Source of the DNA: Alphaproteobacteria bacterium
Lineage (GTDB): Bacteria; Pseudomonadota; Alphaproteobacteria; UBA6184
NCBI GenBank assembly: GCA_030433125.1
Contig: JAUIKZ010000008.1
Span: 1-24,828 of the forward strand
Reading direction: 5' to 3'
DNA: 24,828 nt
Shown here one piece after another: positions 1-8,338 of this stretch; position 1 is the stretch's first letter; every line of letters begins with the position of its first letter. Under the pieces are notes generated by a model. It was given only the letters and a program-made list of their open reading frames with translations. It did not search any database and was not told the DNA's origin. The translations under genes and the position numbers were made by a program.

Positions 1-369
1 ATCATTCTCGTTCCTAAGAATACAGAGCAAAAGGTGCGCTGTATTTATGGAGGAACTTTGGAAAAGCTTTGCCTCCAAGAAGGTGGTCTTCAATGCTCTT
101 TCCGCTTGGCGCGTAAGGTGAAGATTTTTTTTATCCTTCTGTATTGTTCCTGTATTGGGATTTGCAGGACTCAGTATTTCCACCTTTCTGCGAAGGTGGT
201 CCAAGTCCACGTCCAGTGCGTCCAATATGTTTATGGCCTTGCCATTCCCGTCTCTTAAAAGACCCAGCATAAGGTGTTCCGTTCCAATGAAATCATGGCC
301 CAATCTCAGGGCTTCTTCCTTGCTGTATGCTATAACGTCTTTTACGCGGGGGGAGAAATTATCGTCCAT
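1..369 (-). CDS. clpC: ClpC ATPase, N-terminal fragment (cut by window edge)
   Basis: Translating the minus strand from ATG at 369 gives 123 residues without a stop to the window edge. They form the Clp N-terminal (double Clp-N repeat) domain of a ClpC-type AAA+ unfoldase, which binds substrates and adaptors and feeds the ClpP protease. Diagnostic segments are MDDNFSPRVKDVIAYSKEEA, GHDFIGTEHLMLGLL, HLTRQAERALKTTFLEAK and TAHLLLCILRNEND. I recognise this wording as typical of Bacteroidota, especially Flavobacteriia. Alphaproteobacteria normally carry ClpA and ClpB rather than ClpC, so this gene does not fit the rest of the window. The ATPase modules lie beyond the edge. It is divergent from gyrA, an arrangement I associate with flavobacterial genomes. 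The ClpC family call is firm; the lineage call is by eye. Confidence 0.9.
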   Translation of the reverse strand, partial: MDDNFSPRVKDVIAYSKEEALRLGHDFIGTEHLMLGLLRDGNGKAINILDALDVDLDHLRRKVEILSPANPNTGTIQKDKKNLHLTRQAERALKTTFLEAKLFQSSSINTAHLLLCILRNEND

Positions 370-503
370 ACGTTTCTTTTTCAGCAATTAAAATTAATAA
401 AAGTATTGTTACGATGGGCAAATACCGTACCCTTATTCGATAAAGTAGTGCTAAATGTCGGAATAAATAACTTTTTTAACCGGATTTAACAAAGCTTTAT
501 TGG

Positions 504-534
504 CAGTTCGGTTATCAATCCGAACTGTTGATAA
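504..534. promoter_or_regulatory. Two mutually exclusive hairpins in the clpC-gyrA spacer
   Basis: CAGTTCGG (504-511) and CCGAACTG (520-527) form a perfect 8-bp stem with an 8-nt loop. The loop sequence TTATCAA (512-518) can instead pair with TTGATAA (528-534), which is followed by a run of seven T. The two stems cannot form together on one strand. This resembles an attenuator or operator upstream of gyrA, but no function can be assigned from sequence. The rest of the 370-630 spacer is AT-rich, and I see no gene or unambiguous promoter in it. Confidence 0.35.
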
Positions 535-630
535 TTTTTTTAATAAAGTCTTAGTAAAGGGCTATAAAGGCTCGTATTTTCTGTATATTGCCATGATAAT
601 TTAACCACAAAAAAACAATAATAAATAAGC

Positions 631-3309
631 ATGGCGGAAGGAGAAAAGTTAATTCCCATTAATATTGAGGATGAGATGAAATCTGCCTACATTGATTATT
701 CAATGTCGGTCATTGTGTCACGTGCCCTGCCAGATGTTCGTGATGGTTTAAAACCTGTACATAGGAGAGTGCTCTACGGAATGCACGATTTGGGTGTAAG
801 GGCCAATAGTTCACACAAAAAATCGGCCCGTATTGTAGGGGAGGTTTTAGGTAAGTATCACCCGCATGGGGATTCTTCTGTGTATGATACCATGGTGAGA
901 ATGGCACAGGAGTGGAGTCTCAGGTATATGTTGGTAGATGGTCAAGGTAACTTTGGCTCTGTAGATGGCGATAGCCCTGCGGCCATGCGTTATACCGAGG
1001 CCAAAATGCGCAAGATCGCCGAAGAAATGTTGGCCGATATTGACAAGGATACGGTAGATCATCAGCTTAATTTTGATGATACCATCCAAGAACCCACCGT
1101 ATTGCCCACCCGTATTCCCAACTTGTTGGTGAACGGGGCGGAGGGCATCGCTGTGGGTATGGCCACCAGCATCCCTCCCCACAACCTAGGGGAAATTATT
1201 GATGCCACATGCGCCCAAGTTGATAACCCCGAGATCACCTCTGAAGAGCTGTTTAAAATTGTACATGGCCCCGACTTTCCCACAGGCGGCATTATTATTG
1301 GCCGCGGCAACATTTATCGCGCCATTGAAACCGGTCGTGGGTCCGTTATTGTGCGGGGGCGCACACACTTTGAGGGGGGCGACAAAACACGTAGTTCCAT
1401 TATCATCACGGAAATTCCCTACCAAGTGAACAAAGCCCGCATGGTAGAGCGCATCGCCCAAACGGTGAAGGAAAAAGTTATTGAGGGCATTAGTGACATC
1501 CGCGATGAATCCTCACGCGAGGGAGTGCGCGTGGTGGTGGACCTCAAACGAGACGCCTCCCCCGAAGTGGTGCTGAACCAGCTTTATAAGCACACCCCGT
1601 TGCAAACAAGCTTTGCCTCTAACATGCTGGCTATTCATAACGGGCGCCCGCAGCTCATGAACATGAAAAGTATTTTGGCGGCCTTCATTGCCTTCCGTGA
1701 AGAGGTTATCACCCGCCGCTCTAAATTTGAACTGCGTAAAGCCCGCGAGCGGGCCCACTTATTGTTGGGGCTAGCGGTGGCTGTAGCCAACATTGATGAG
1801 GTGATCAGGCTGATTAAAGAAGCACCAGACCCCACCACGGCCCGCGAGCGCTTGATGGACAAAGATTGGCCACTCCATGATGTGCTGCCACTCGTAAAAC
1901 TTGTAGACCCGCATATCGATGTGAGTAAAGGCACCTACAAGCTATCCGAAGCACAAGCCAAAGCCATTCTTGAAATGCGCCTGCACCGCCTTACAAACAT
2001 GGAGCGCAATAAAATTGCTGATGACCTTCAAGTGATCATTACGCAAATAGAAGACCTCATTGAAATATTGTCATCGCGCCCACGCCTATTGGAGGTGCTG
2101 AAAAACGAACTTATGGAGGTGAAAAACCTCTTCAGCACACCGCGTCGCACCGAAATTATTGAGGGCGCCTACGACCAATCTACTGAAGACTTGATTGAGC
2201 GTGAGGAGATGGCCGTTTCGGTAAGCATGGGTGGCTATGTTAAGCGGGTGCCACTAAACTCTTACAAATCCCAGCGTAGGGGTGGTAAAGGGCGTTCAGG
2301 CATGTCTACCCGCGATGAAGATGAAGTAAAAGATATCTTTATCGCGAACACCCACACACCATTGTTGTTCTTCACAACTTACGGCAAGGTGTTTTCGAAA
2401 AAGGTGTATATGCTGCCTGAGTCCTCCCTGCAAGGACGCGGTAAACCTCTTATCAACCTGATCCCCCTTGATCAAGGAGAGAAAGTGGCCACCATCATGC
2501 CCATGCCCGAAGATGAAGAGCAATGGGCAGAGATGAACATGCTATTCGCCACTTCAAAAGGTAACATCCGCCGCAGCAAAATGGCTGACTACATTCGCAT
2601 TTTTACCTCTGGAAAGCGCGCCATTCAGCTTGATGACGATGAAGAACTTGTAGCTGTAGCCCCGGTAACAGAAGAGCATGATGCCTTTTTAGCCACCGCT
2701 AAAGGTAAGGCAATCCGCTTCCCTGTGAGCACGCTACGTGTGGTGCAAAGCCGTATGTCCACAGGTGTGCGAGGCATTTCCCTTGCAGGTGGCGATGAGC
2801 TCATTTCTCTCACCGCCCTTACCACCGCTAACTTTGGCTCGGAAGAACGTGAGCAATATATTCGTTACGCCAACGCCCAACGACGCGGCGAAGAGACCGA
2901 ACACACCTTGGATGAAGAAACGTTCAGCACGCTGCAAGACATGGAAGAGGTTATTCTCACCATTACCGAACGTGGCTATGCTAAACGCACCAGCTCCCAC
3001 GAGTACCGCACCACGGCCCGTGGTGGGAAAGGCATTACCAATATGGATATTTCCGCCAAGAACAAAGCGGTGGTGGCCTCCTTCCCCGTGAAAGATGATG
3101 ATGAAATTGTGCTCATGACAGATGGTGGCACCACACTTCGCTGCGCGGTAACGGACATCCGTCAATGTGGTCGCAGCTCACAAGGGGTGATCGTGTTCCG
3201 CGTGCCTGATGACCAAAAGATTGTGTCCGTCGCGCACCTGCCCGGCGATAAAATAGCCAGTGATGATACAGATGAGAGCGACATAACCGTAGGTGATGGG
3301 GAGGCGTAA
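631..3309 (+). CDS. gyrA: DNA gyrase subunit A, mosaic of two lineages
   Basis: This 892-residue protein is the breakage-reunion subunit of gyrase, which introduces negative supercoils with GyrB. Visible landmarks are the catalytic tyrosine Tyr121 in AAMRYTE, the quinolone-determining loop HPHGDSSVYD with wild-type-like Ser82 and Asp86, and the GyrA box QRRGGKG at 548-554 opening the DNA-wrapping domain. Residues 1-~150 read as Bacteroidota type (EWSLRYMLVDGQGNFGSVDG, DTVDHQLNFDD). From about 155 on the protein is alphaproteobacterial type (VNGAEGIAVGMA, PPHNLGEIIDA, APDPTTARERLMDKDWPLHD) and includes the alphaproteobacterial C-terminal insert near 733-772. Codon use changes too: five of nine arginines up to residue 120 are AGA/AGG, then CGN dominates. 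The frame is intact across the change. No clear Shine-Dalgarno precedes the ATG; the start is set by the conserved MAEGEKLIPINIEDEM. Confidence 0.95.
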   Translation: MAEGEKLIPINIEDEMKSAYIDYSMSVIVSRALPDVRDGLKPVHRRVLYGMHDLGVRANSSHKKSARIVGEVLGKYHPHGDSSVYDTMVRMAQEWSLRYMLVDGQGNFGSVDGDSPAAMRYTEAKMRKIAEEMLADIDKDTVDHQLNFDDTIQEPTVLPTRIPNLLVNGAEGIAVGMATSIPPHNLGEIIDATCAQVDNPEITSEELFKIVHGPDFPTGGIIIGRGNIYRAIETGRGSVIVRGRTHFEGGDKTRSSIIITEIPYQVNKARMVERIAQTVKEKVIEGISDIRDESSREGVRVVVDLKRDASPEVVLNQLYKHTPLQTSFASNMLAIHNGRPQLMNMKSILAAFIAFREEVITRRSKFELRKARERAHLLLGLAVAVANIDEVIRLIKEAPDPTTARERLMDKDWPLHDVLPLVKLVDPHIDVSKGTYKLSEAQAKAILEMRLHRLTNMERNKIADDLQVIITQIEDLIEILSSRPRLLEVLKNELMEVKNLFSTPRRTEIIEGAYDQSTEDLIEREEMAVSVSMGGYVKRVPLNSYKSQRRGGKGRSGMSTRDEDEVKDIFIANTHTPLLFFTTYGKVFSKKVYMLPESSLQGRGKPLINLIPLDQGEKVATIMPMPEDEEQWAEMNMLFATSKGNIRRSKMADYIRIFTSGKRAIQLDDDEELVAVAPVTEEHDAFLATAKGKAIRFPVSTLRVVQSRMSTGVRGISLAGGDELISLTALTTANFGSEEREQYIRYANAQRRGEETEHTLDEETFSTLQDMEEVILTITERGYAKRTSSHEYRTTARGGKGITNMDISAKNKAVVASFPVKDDDEIVLMTDGGTTLRCAVTDIRQCGRSSQGVIVFRVPDDQKIVSVAHLPGDKIASDDTDESDITVGDGEA

Positions 3310-3319
3310 CAGCCTCCTC
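3298..3319 (+). terminator. Hairpin overlapping the gyrA stop codon
   Basis: GGGGAGGC (3298-3305) pairs with GCCTCCTC (3312-3319), 8 bp with one G-U pair and a 6-nt loop that contains the TAA stop at 3307-3309. Only a short TTT follows, so intrinsic termination is plausible but not certain. Confidence 0.4.
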
Positions 3320-3349
3320 TTTGTGGTTAATTAAATAACCTGCGTAACC

Positions 3350-3379
3350 TTGACATACGCATCAATTTCACTACATATT
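3350..3379 (+). promoter_or_regulatory. Candidate sigma70-type promoter for the transporter-acyltransferase fusion
   Basis: A consensus TTGACA (3350-3355) is followed after 18 nt by CATATT (3374-3379), about 36 nt before the downstream ATG. The -35 box is exact; the -10 box matches only four of six positions. Together with the hairpin at the gyrA stop it suggests separate transcription from gyrA. Confidence 0.35.
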
Positions 3380-3415
3380 GTTTCAATATGTGTTAATACT
3401 TGGTAACAAAAAGAG

Positions 3416-6400
3416 ATGGACATTATGGAAAATGAAACGCCGACACCAGACGTATCTTATATGGGTTTAATACGCCAGAAGGGGTTCTTGCCCTTTTTGA
3501 GCGCAGAGTTTTTAGCGGCTATTGTTGATAGCGGGCTTCAGTCTTTCTTAGTATTCTGGGCCGTAGCGATTGGCAAACAGTTGGGTGACGAGTCTATTGG
3601 AGATAAATATACCGCATTGGTGAACACATTTTTCTCTCTTCCATACCTTATCTTTTTAGGTTATGCAGGATACCTTGCAGATAAAGTTTCAAAGAAGCGC
3701 GTGATTGTGTGGGTAAAAATAGCTCAAGTTGTTTTGTGCATTCCACTTATAGGAGCGCTTTACTATGAATCCTTTGGCTTAGCTGTTACAGCTATGTTTT
3801 TACTTATGATACGTACCACTATATTTTTTCCGGCCAAGGTAGGCATTTTACCAGAGCTTGTGCCCAAAACACACTTATCAATGGGAAATAGCATTGCGTG
3901 GTTTTCAATATTCTTAGCCATTATTATTGGTAGTGTCATGGGGGGCACCTTATTTGATTATTTATCTGCCTCAAAAACCTTTTACCTGTTTGGCTTTTTT
4001 CAATTAGCTGTTTCAATTTTTGATTTAATGATTAGCTTGCGTATCCCAAACGTAGAATACACACCCACCGAACGCCCCTTCCCTATTAATCCTTTTGGTG
4101 ACCTATTAAGGGGCGCCAAACAAATCGTTAAACGCTACTCATTTTTAATCTCCATTTTAGGGCTGGCGTGGTTCTGGTTTTTGGGGTCTATTATTAAAAG
4201 CATGCTCCCGCGTTATGGCGTTGACACGCTTGGCCTCAGCATGACAATAAGCTCAACCCTTTATGGCTTTACGGCTGTGGGTATCGCCTTGGGATGTGGA
4301 AGCGCCGGCTACTTATCCAAAGAGAGGGTGGAGATCGGCCTTATCCCCCTTGCTAGTATTGGCATTAGCCTTGGCCTTGCCCTGATGGTTTTTGCAACCT
4401 CTTACTGGTTTGCGGCTGTTGCATTAACCATTGTGGGCTTTGCCGCAGGGTTGTTTATTATCCCCATTTACTCTTATTTGCACCACTATTCAGCCAGTCA
4501 TGAGCGTGGGCGCTTGTTCGCTACCGCCAACTATTTCGACACAATTGGTATGCTGGCAGCAGCTGCCGTTATCTATGTTTTCGGCACCATTGGCCTACCC
4601 ACCAAAGTGCAATTTATAGCAGTTTTTGTGGCTACCCTTGGGGTAACGCTTTTTTGCTTGCGCCGCCTGCCTGCTGTGTTGCTGCGTTTTATAAATGTTT
4701 TACTCATGAACTTTGTATATCGCGTGCAAGTAAAGGGAGCCGACAATATTCCAAAAAGAGGGGGCGCACTTATAGTCGCCAACCATGTGTCATACATTGA
4801 TGGCTTGCTGCTCTATGCCTCCCTGCCACGCCAAGTGCATTTTATGATTCACCACAACTTCTTTAAAGTGGCAGCCTTCCGTTGGGTGTTTGAGGCCCTT
4901 AAATTCATACCCGTATACGATGGCAAACGCGCCGCCGAAAGCATTGAAAAAGCTCAAAACGTTATACGCCGGGGGGGTATAGTTTTCATCTTTCCGGAAG
5001 GCACACTTACCCGCACCGGCAATATGCAACCTTTCCGTAAAGGCCTAGAACGCATCATGGCGCCCTTCGCCAACAACAAAGAAGAGGCTCAGCCTCCCAT
5101 CATTCCTATGTACCTAGACCGTGTGTGGGGGTCCTTGTTTAGTTTTGAGCGTGGGCGTGTGTTCTTCAAAATGCCACGCAAGTTCCCGAGTCGGGTTACC
5201 TTGACGTTAGGCGCCCCCCTCGAGGCTGGAACATCTGCCTGGAAAGTGCGAGAGGCGGTTCAAAACCTTGGGGCTCAAGCCCAGCAAGCTCACAGCTCAC
5301 CCCACGACACCCTCTTGCATCACTTTTTAACAATGGTGCATAAAAACACCTGGCGACGCGCTATTGGTTCCCCCCATGCGCCCGCATGGACCTATAGCCG
5401 TTTATACAAAGTGGCAAACAATATTGCAAAAAGGCTTTCTCAAGAGGCCGACGCCAAAACCGTGGCCATTCAAATTAGCGACCCTATGTTGAATGCCGCG
5501 GCAAATGTAGCTTGTGTATTGGCCAAAAAAACAGCTTTCAACATTCCAGACCACCTGGAGAAAGCTGAACTCAATGACCTTATGAACACGCACGCGGTTG
5601 AGCATGTTCTTACGGCGGGTGAACTGTTGCACACGTTGCCCCCAAACATTGAAACCATAAATATTAAGGAACACACCTACACCACGCTCGCAAACAGCTT
5701 AAACATTTTAGCCCTCAAGTTGTTGCCTAAAAAAGTCTATCATACGTTTTTTTCGCAGGGCAACCATGTAACCACCACTGACACTGCCTTGCTTGTGTAT
5801 GATGCCCCCAGCAAAAAATGCTTGCGCTTTACCCATCACAATGTTGTTTCGAGCGTGCAGGCATTTTCACAGGTGTTTTATACACAACCCGCCAAAACAG
5901 TGCTGGCAACCCTCCCCCTTAGCACTATCGCAGGTCTTAACTATAACCTGTGGTTTCCGCTGCTAAATGGCCTCAATGTTATTTATGCGGTAGATGCGTT
6001 ACGTGAAGATAACGCCAACGCAAACCTGGAGCGCCTGGTACAGCAATATCCCGTTGCGTTTATGTTCAATGATTATAATTTTATTCAATCTCAAATCATA
6101 TCGAACTCCCATGCGTTAAATGCGATTGATAATGTGATCTGCCTCCACACCACCGAAGAGCTTCAGACAACGCAACGTGATGGTGATATTTCAAATGACA
6201 ACGTTTTTGAAGGTCTCTACGTGCCTGAAGCGTGTGGGCTTGTGTCTGTTAACGTAAAAGACTACGAAGCAAAATCGATCCGTCAGCTAGGCTCTAAAGC
6301 AGGTACACTGGGCCATCCGCTTCCAGGTTATTCTGTTATGGTTGTGAATGATGCGAATGAAATGCTACCGCCTAACCAGCAAGGAACCTTGGCCGTGTCA

Positions 6401-6538
6401 AGCTCTTCCCTCACCGAGGACAGCATCATAATCAACGGGTATTTAAAAACATCCTTGCAAACACAACTTGACCTGGGTGGCTTTTTGCAATGCCCAAACA
6501 GTGCTACCGCTGAGGAGGAGCCCGAAGAAGAAGCATAG
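3416..6538 (+). CDS. MFS transporter / PlsC acyltransferase / degenerate AMP-ligase fusion (Aas-like)
   Basis: This 1040-residue protein has three parts. Residues ~20-425 are a multi-pass major facilitator module, LplT-like by context. Residues ~435-625 are a PlsC-type acyltransferase with the catalytic HX4D motif NHVSYIDG (His457, Asp462) and FPEGTLTRTG (526-535). Residues ~650-1020 resemble the AMP-binding domain of acyl-ACP synthetase. In the complete family, lysophospholipid import or flipping, acyl activation and reacylation are joined in one inner-membrane polypeptide. Here the ligase looks dead: the serine/threonine/glycine-rich P-loop is replaced by VYDAPSKKCLR, the YGxTE motif by YVPEACG, the TGD block is absent, and the protein ends in an acidic tail (EEEPEEEA) before the subdomain carrying the catalytic lysine. 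A second in-frame ATG at 3425 is an equally good start. Transport and acyltransfer are probably retained. Confidence 0.85.
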   Translation: MDIMENETPTPDVSYMGLIRQKGFLPFLSAEFLAAIVDSGLQSFLVFWAVAIGKQLGDESIGDKYTALVNTFFSLPYLIFLGYAGYLADKVSKKRVIVWVKIAQVVLCIPLIGALYYESFGLAVTAMFLLMIRTTIFFPAKVGILPELVPKTHLSMGNSIAWFSIFLAIIIGSVMGGTLFDYLSASKTFYLFGFFQLAVSIFDLMISLRIPNVEYTPTERPFPINPFGDLLRGAKQIVKRYSFLISILGLAWFWFLGSIIKSMLPRYGVDTLGLSMTISSTLYGFTAVGIALGCGSAGYLSKERVEIGLIPLASIGISLGLALMVFATSYWFAAVALTIVGFAAGLFIIPIYSYLHHYSASHERGRLFATANYFDTIGMLAAAAVIYVFGTIGLPTKVQFIAVFVATLGVTLFCLRRLPAVLLRFINVLLMNFVYRVQVKGADNIPKRGGALIVANHVSYIDGLLLYASLPRQVHFMIHHNFFKVAAFRWVFEALKFIPVYDGKRAAESIEKAQNVIRRGGIVFIFPEGTLTRTGNMQPFRKGLERIMAPFANNKEEAQPPIIPMYLDRVWGSLFSFERGRVFFKMPRKFPSRVTLTLGAPLEAGTSAWKVREAVQNLGAQAQQAHSSPHDTLLHHFLTMVHKNTWRRAIGSPHAPAWTYSRLYKVANNIAKRLSQEADAKTVAIQISDPMLNAAANVACVLAKKTAFNIPDHLEKAELNDLMNTHAVEHVLTAGELLHTLPPNIETINIKEHTYTTLANSLNILALKLLPKKVYHTFFSQGNHVTTTDTALLVYDAPSKKCLRFTHHNVVSSVQAFSQVFYTQPAKTVLATLPLSTIAGLNYNLWFPLLNGLNVIYAVDALREDNANANLERLVQQYPVAFMFNDYNFIQSQIISNSHALNAIDNVICLHTTEELQTTQRDGDISNDNVFEGLYVPEACGLVSVNVKDYEAKSIRQLGSKAGTLGHPLPGYSVMVVNDANEMLPPNQQGTLAVSSSSLTEDSIIINGYLKTSLQTQLDLGGFLQCPNSATAEEEPEEEA

Positions 6539-6547
6539 AAACACCTG

Positions 6548-6571
6548 GCACTGCCAAGGATTGAGCAGTGC
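6548..6571 (+). terminator. Hairpin just after the fusion gene
   Basis: GCACTGC (6548-6554) and GCAGTGC (6565-6571) form a perfect 7-bp stem with a 10-nt loop, 9 nt after the stop codon. There is no T-run, so it may be a weak terminator or an mRNA 3'-end structure. The rest of the 6539-6818 spacer holds a 14-bp palindrome AAGCCTATAGGCTT (6676-6689) and no supportable gene. Confidence 0.3.
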
Positions 6572-6779
6572 TAACAGCTCATAAAATACTAGAACATTTA
6601 TAGGGTTGAGGTTTAGCGACAGCTGCTCAGCCCTTTAACGTGCTGACCATGTGTCCCGCCTCCACATTTCCGCAGAAGCCTATAGGCTTTCCAAAACATT
6701 CTTTTATGCAATGCGAGGGAGAGCTTAAAATGACGTAGGAAAGAGGTCGATAATAAAGACATACTGATATTGTTGGGTA

Positions 6780-6799
6780 GAGGGGCGTGGAAGCCCCTC
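6780..6799 (-). terminator. Hairpin downstream of secB
   Basis: GAGGGGC (6780-6786) and GCCCCTC (6793-6799) form a 7-bp GC-rich stem with a 6-nt loop, about 20 nt past the secB stop on the minus strand. No T-tract follows in that direction, so it is only a candidate terminator. Confidence 0.35.
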
Positions 6800-6818
6800 C
6801 AAAATAGATAAAGACCGA

Positions 6819-7310
6819 CTACGATGTGCCTTTCGCCTCTTCTTGCATTTTTTCCATGCGTTGACGGAAAAGGTCAACAAAGTCGATAGGGTTTAGCGCA
6901 AGCGGTGGGTAGCCACCCTCTAGTGTGGTTTCAGCCACAATTTTACGGGCAAATGGGAAAAGGAGACGAGGCCCTTCGATCATAAGGAAGGGGTACAACA
7001 TGTTTTCGTCCATTTCTTTGATGGCCAGCAAGCCGGCGTATGTAAGCTCGAGAATAAATCCCGTGTCTTCGCCAAATTTTGCTGAGGCGTTAATTTGAAG
7101 CTCTACTTCATAAAGCTTTTCACGCACATGGTTGACGTTAACGTTTGCGTTGACATCAAATTTTGGGGAGTCGAGCTTTTTCCCTAAAAACTTAGACTGA
7201 TGAGGGTTTTCGAACGATAGATCTTTAATGTATTGAGACGCAACTTCCACATCCATTTTAGGAAGATCTTGCGAGGTGATGTTTTTGGTTTTTGAGTTTT
7301 CGTCTGTCAT
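6819..7310 (-). CDS. secB: SecB protein-export chaperone
   Basis: SecB is a cytoplasmic tetrameric chaperone that holds precursor proteins unfolded and passes them to SecA at the SecYEG translocon. The 163-residue length is normal for the family. Family segments visible are QYIKDLSFENP near residue 25, YEVELQINASAKF mid-protein, and FPFARKIVAETTLEGGYPPL leading to LNPIDF near the C-terminus. SecB is characteristic of Proteobacteria and largely absent from Bacteroidota, so it is a lineage marker for this part of the window. It is divergent from the secreted LD-carboxypeptidase across a ~70-bp spacer, so promoters for both probably lie there. With secG at 15827-16153 it gives two Sec-pathway genes in the window. 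Confidence 0.95.
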   Translation of the reverse strand: MTDENSKTKNITSQDLPKMDVEVASQYIKDLSFENPHQSKFLGKKLDSPKFDVNANVNVNHVREKLYEVELQINASAKFGEDTGFILELTYAGLLAIKEMDENMLYPFLMIEGPRLLFPFARKIVAETTLEGGYPPLALNPIDFVDLFRQRMEKMQEEAKGTS

Positions 7311-7324
7311 AAGTATAGCCTTGT

Positions 7325-7354
7325 TTGTTGCTTTGTAGCATAATCTGGTATAGT
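7325..7354 (+). promoter_or_regulatory. Candidate promoter for the LD-carboxypeptidase gene
   Basis: TTGTTG (7325-7330), an 18-nt spacer and TATAGT (7349-7354) sit 24 nt upstream of the GTG start at 7379. This supports the shorter coding region, since the longer in-frame reading would begin inside this promoter. Confidence 0.35.
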
Positions 7355-7378
7355 TTGCAATTAACTGAGGGTTTAACA

Positions 7379-8338
7379 GTGAACAACAAGACCAACCTAT
7401 TTTTCTATTTAGCCCTAACGTTCTGCTTGAGCTTTGTGGGGGCTAAGCCTGTCGTACAGGTTATAGAACCAAGTTTTGGCACCACAAACAAGGTACGACG
7501 CAACGCCGTCGATTTACTCAATAAATATGGGTTTCAAGCCAAATCAGATTTTGCGGCCTCACGAGCCACCACCTATGCGTATGATCATGAAAAGCGTTTT
7601 AAGCTGTTGAAAAACGCCGTGTCAGACCCCAAAGCCAAAGTTGTATGGGCTCTAAGAGGTGGCGCTGGAATGTCTTTTATCGTTGATGACCTTTACAAAG
7701 TGCCAAAACCCATAAACCCGAAAGTAGTGGTGGGGTATAGCGACATTACGGCCCTTCATTTGTTTATGCTGAAATATTGGAAATGGCCCTGCTTACACGC
7801 ACCGGTGTTAGCTTACAATAAAGAGAACGATCAAAAGAAGAATGGCCACCAAACCTTGCAATCCACCGCGGATATTTTATTGGGCAAGGTGGATGAGGTA
7901 ACCTACAACCTACAGTCTATGGGTGCACAACCTCTTGCAAGGATTGATAACACACAAGTGGTAGGCGGAAACCTTAGTATTATTGTAAGTCATATTGGCA
8001 CGGCTACTGAGCTAGACACACGAGGCAAGCTAGTGTTTTTAGAAGATATAGGAGAGCCAAATTTCAGGCTGGCCCGGATGATGAACCAGCTTTTACGCAG
8101 TGGGGCTTTACGCCACTGTAAGGGCATTATTATTGGTGACATGGGAAATGCTAACCTAAAAGAAATCCTTTATTTGGTGCGCAAGCGGCTGCCCCAGCTG
8201 CCCATTTTCCACACGAAGAAACTTGGTCACGGCATTTACAATGCCCCACTACCCCTAGCTTCAGACGCGGTTATTGTTAAGAGCCATGAAGGATATAGCT
8301 TAACTATAAGCACGAAAATGTTTAAAGTGGGCTGCTAG
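7379..8338 (+). CDS. Secreted LD-carboxypeptidase, peptidase family S66
   Basis: LD-carboxypeptidases remove the terminal D-alanine from tetrapeptides in murein recycling or remodelling. The catalytic triad can be placed: nucleophile Ser121 in GYSDIT, Glu222 in LEDIGEP and His284 in GHGIYN. The canonical RGG before the nucleophile is also present (LRGGAG). I choose GTG at 7379 because GAGGG lies 8 nt upstream and translation from it starts directly with a signal peptide (MNNKTNLFFYLALTFCLSFV, cleavage likely after VGA). The open frame extends to a TTG at 7325, but that would put 18 polar residues before the signal. Typical family members such as LdcA are cytoplasmic, so an exported version implies action on periplasmic peptides or intact murein. 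The length of 319 residues is normal. Confidence 0.85.
   Translation: MNNKTNLFFYLALTFCLSFVGAKPVVQVIEPSFGTTNKVRRNAVDLLNKYGFQAKSDFAASRATTYAYDHEKRFKLLKNAVSDPKAKVVWALRGGAGMSFIVDDLYKVPKPINPKVVVGYSDITALHLFMLKYWKWPCLHAPVLAYNKENDQKKNGHQTLQSTADILLGKVDEVTYNLQSMGAQPLARIDNTQVVGGNLSIIVSHIGTATELDTRGKLVFLEDIGEPNFRLARMMNQLLRSGALRHCKGIIIGDMGNANLKEILYLVRKRLPQLPIFHTKKLGHGIYNAPLPLASDAVIVKSHEGYSLTISTKMFKVGC

Noticed and set aside
809..892. Quinolone-resistance mutation in GyrA
   Set aside because: The equivalents of Ser83 and Asp87 are Ser82 and Asp86, the susceptible residues.
2734..3165. 143-residue open frame antisense to gyrA
   Set aside because: It is fully contained in the gyrA C-terminal domain, which is conserved in the sense strand, and has no plausible start signal or family features.
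6676..6689. 14-bp palindrome AAGCCTATAGGCTT as an operator
   Set aside because: It is perfect but isolated, not next to a promoter I can identify, and has no second copy in the window.
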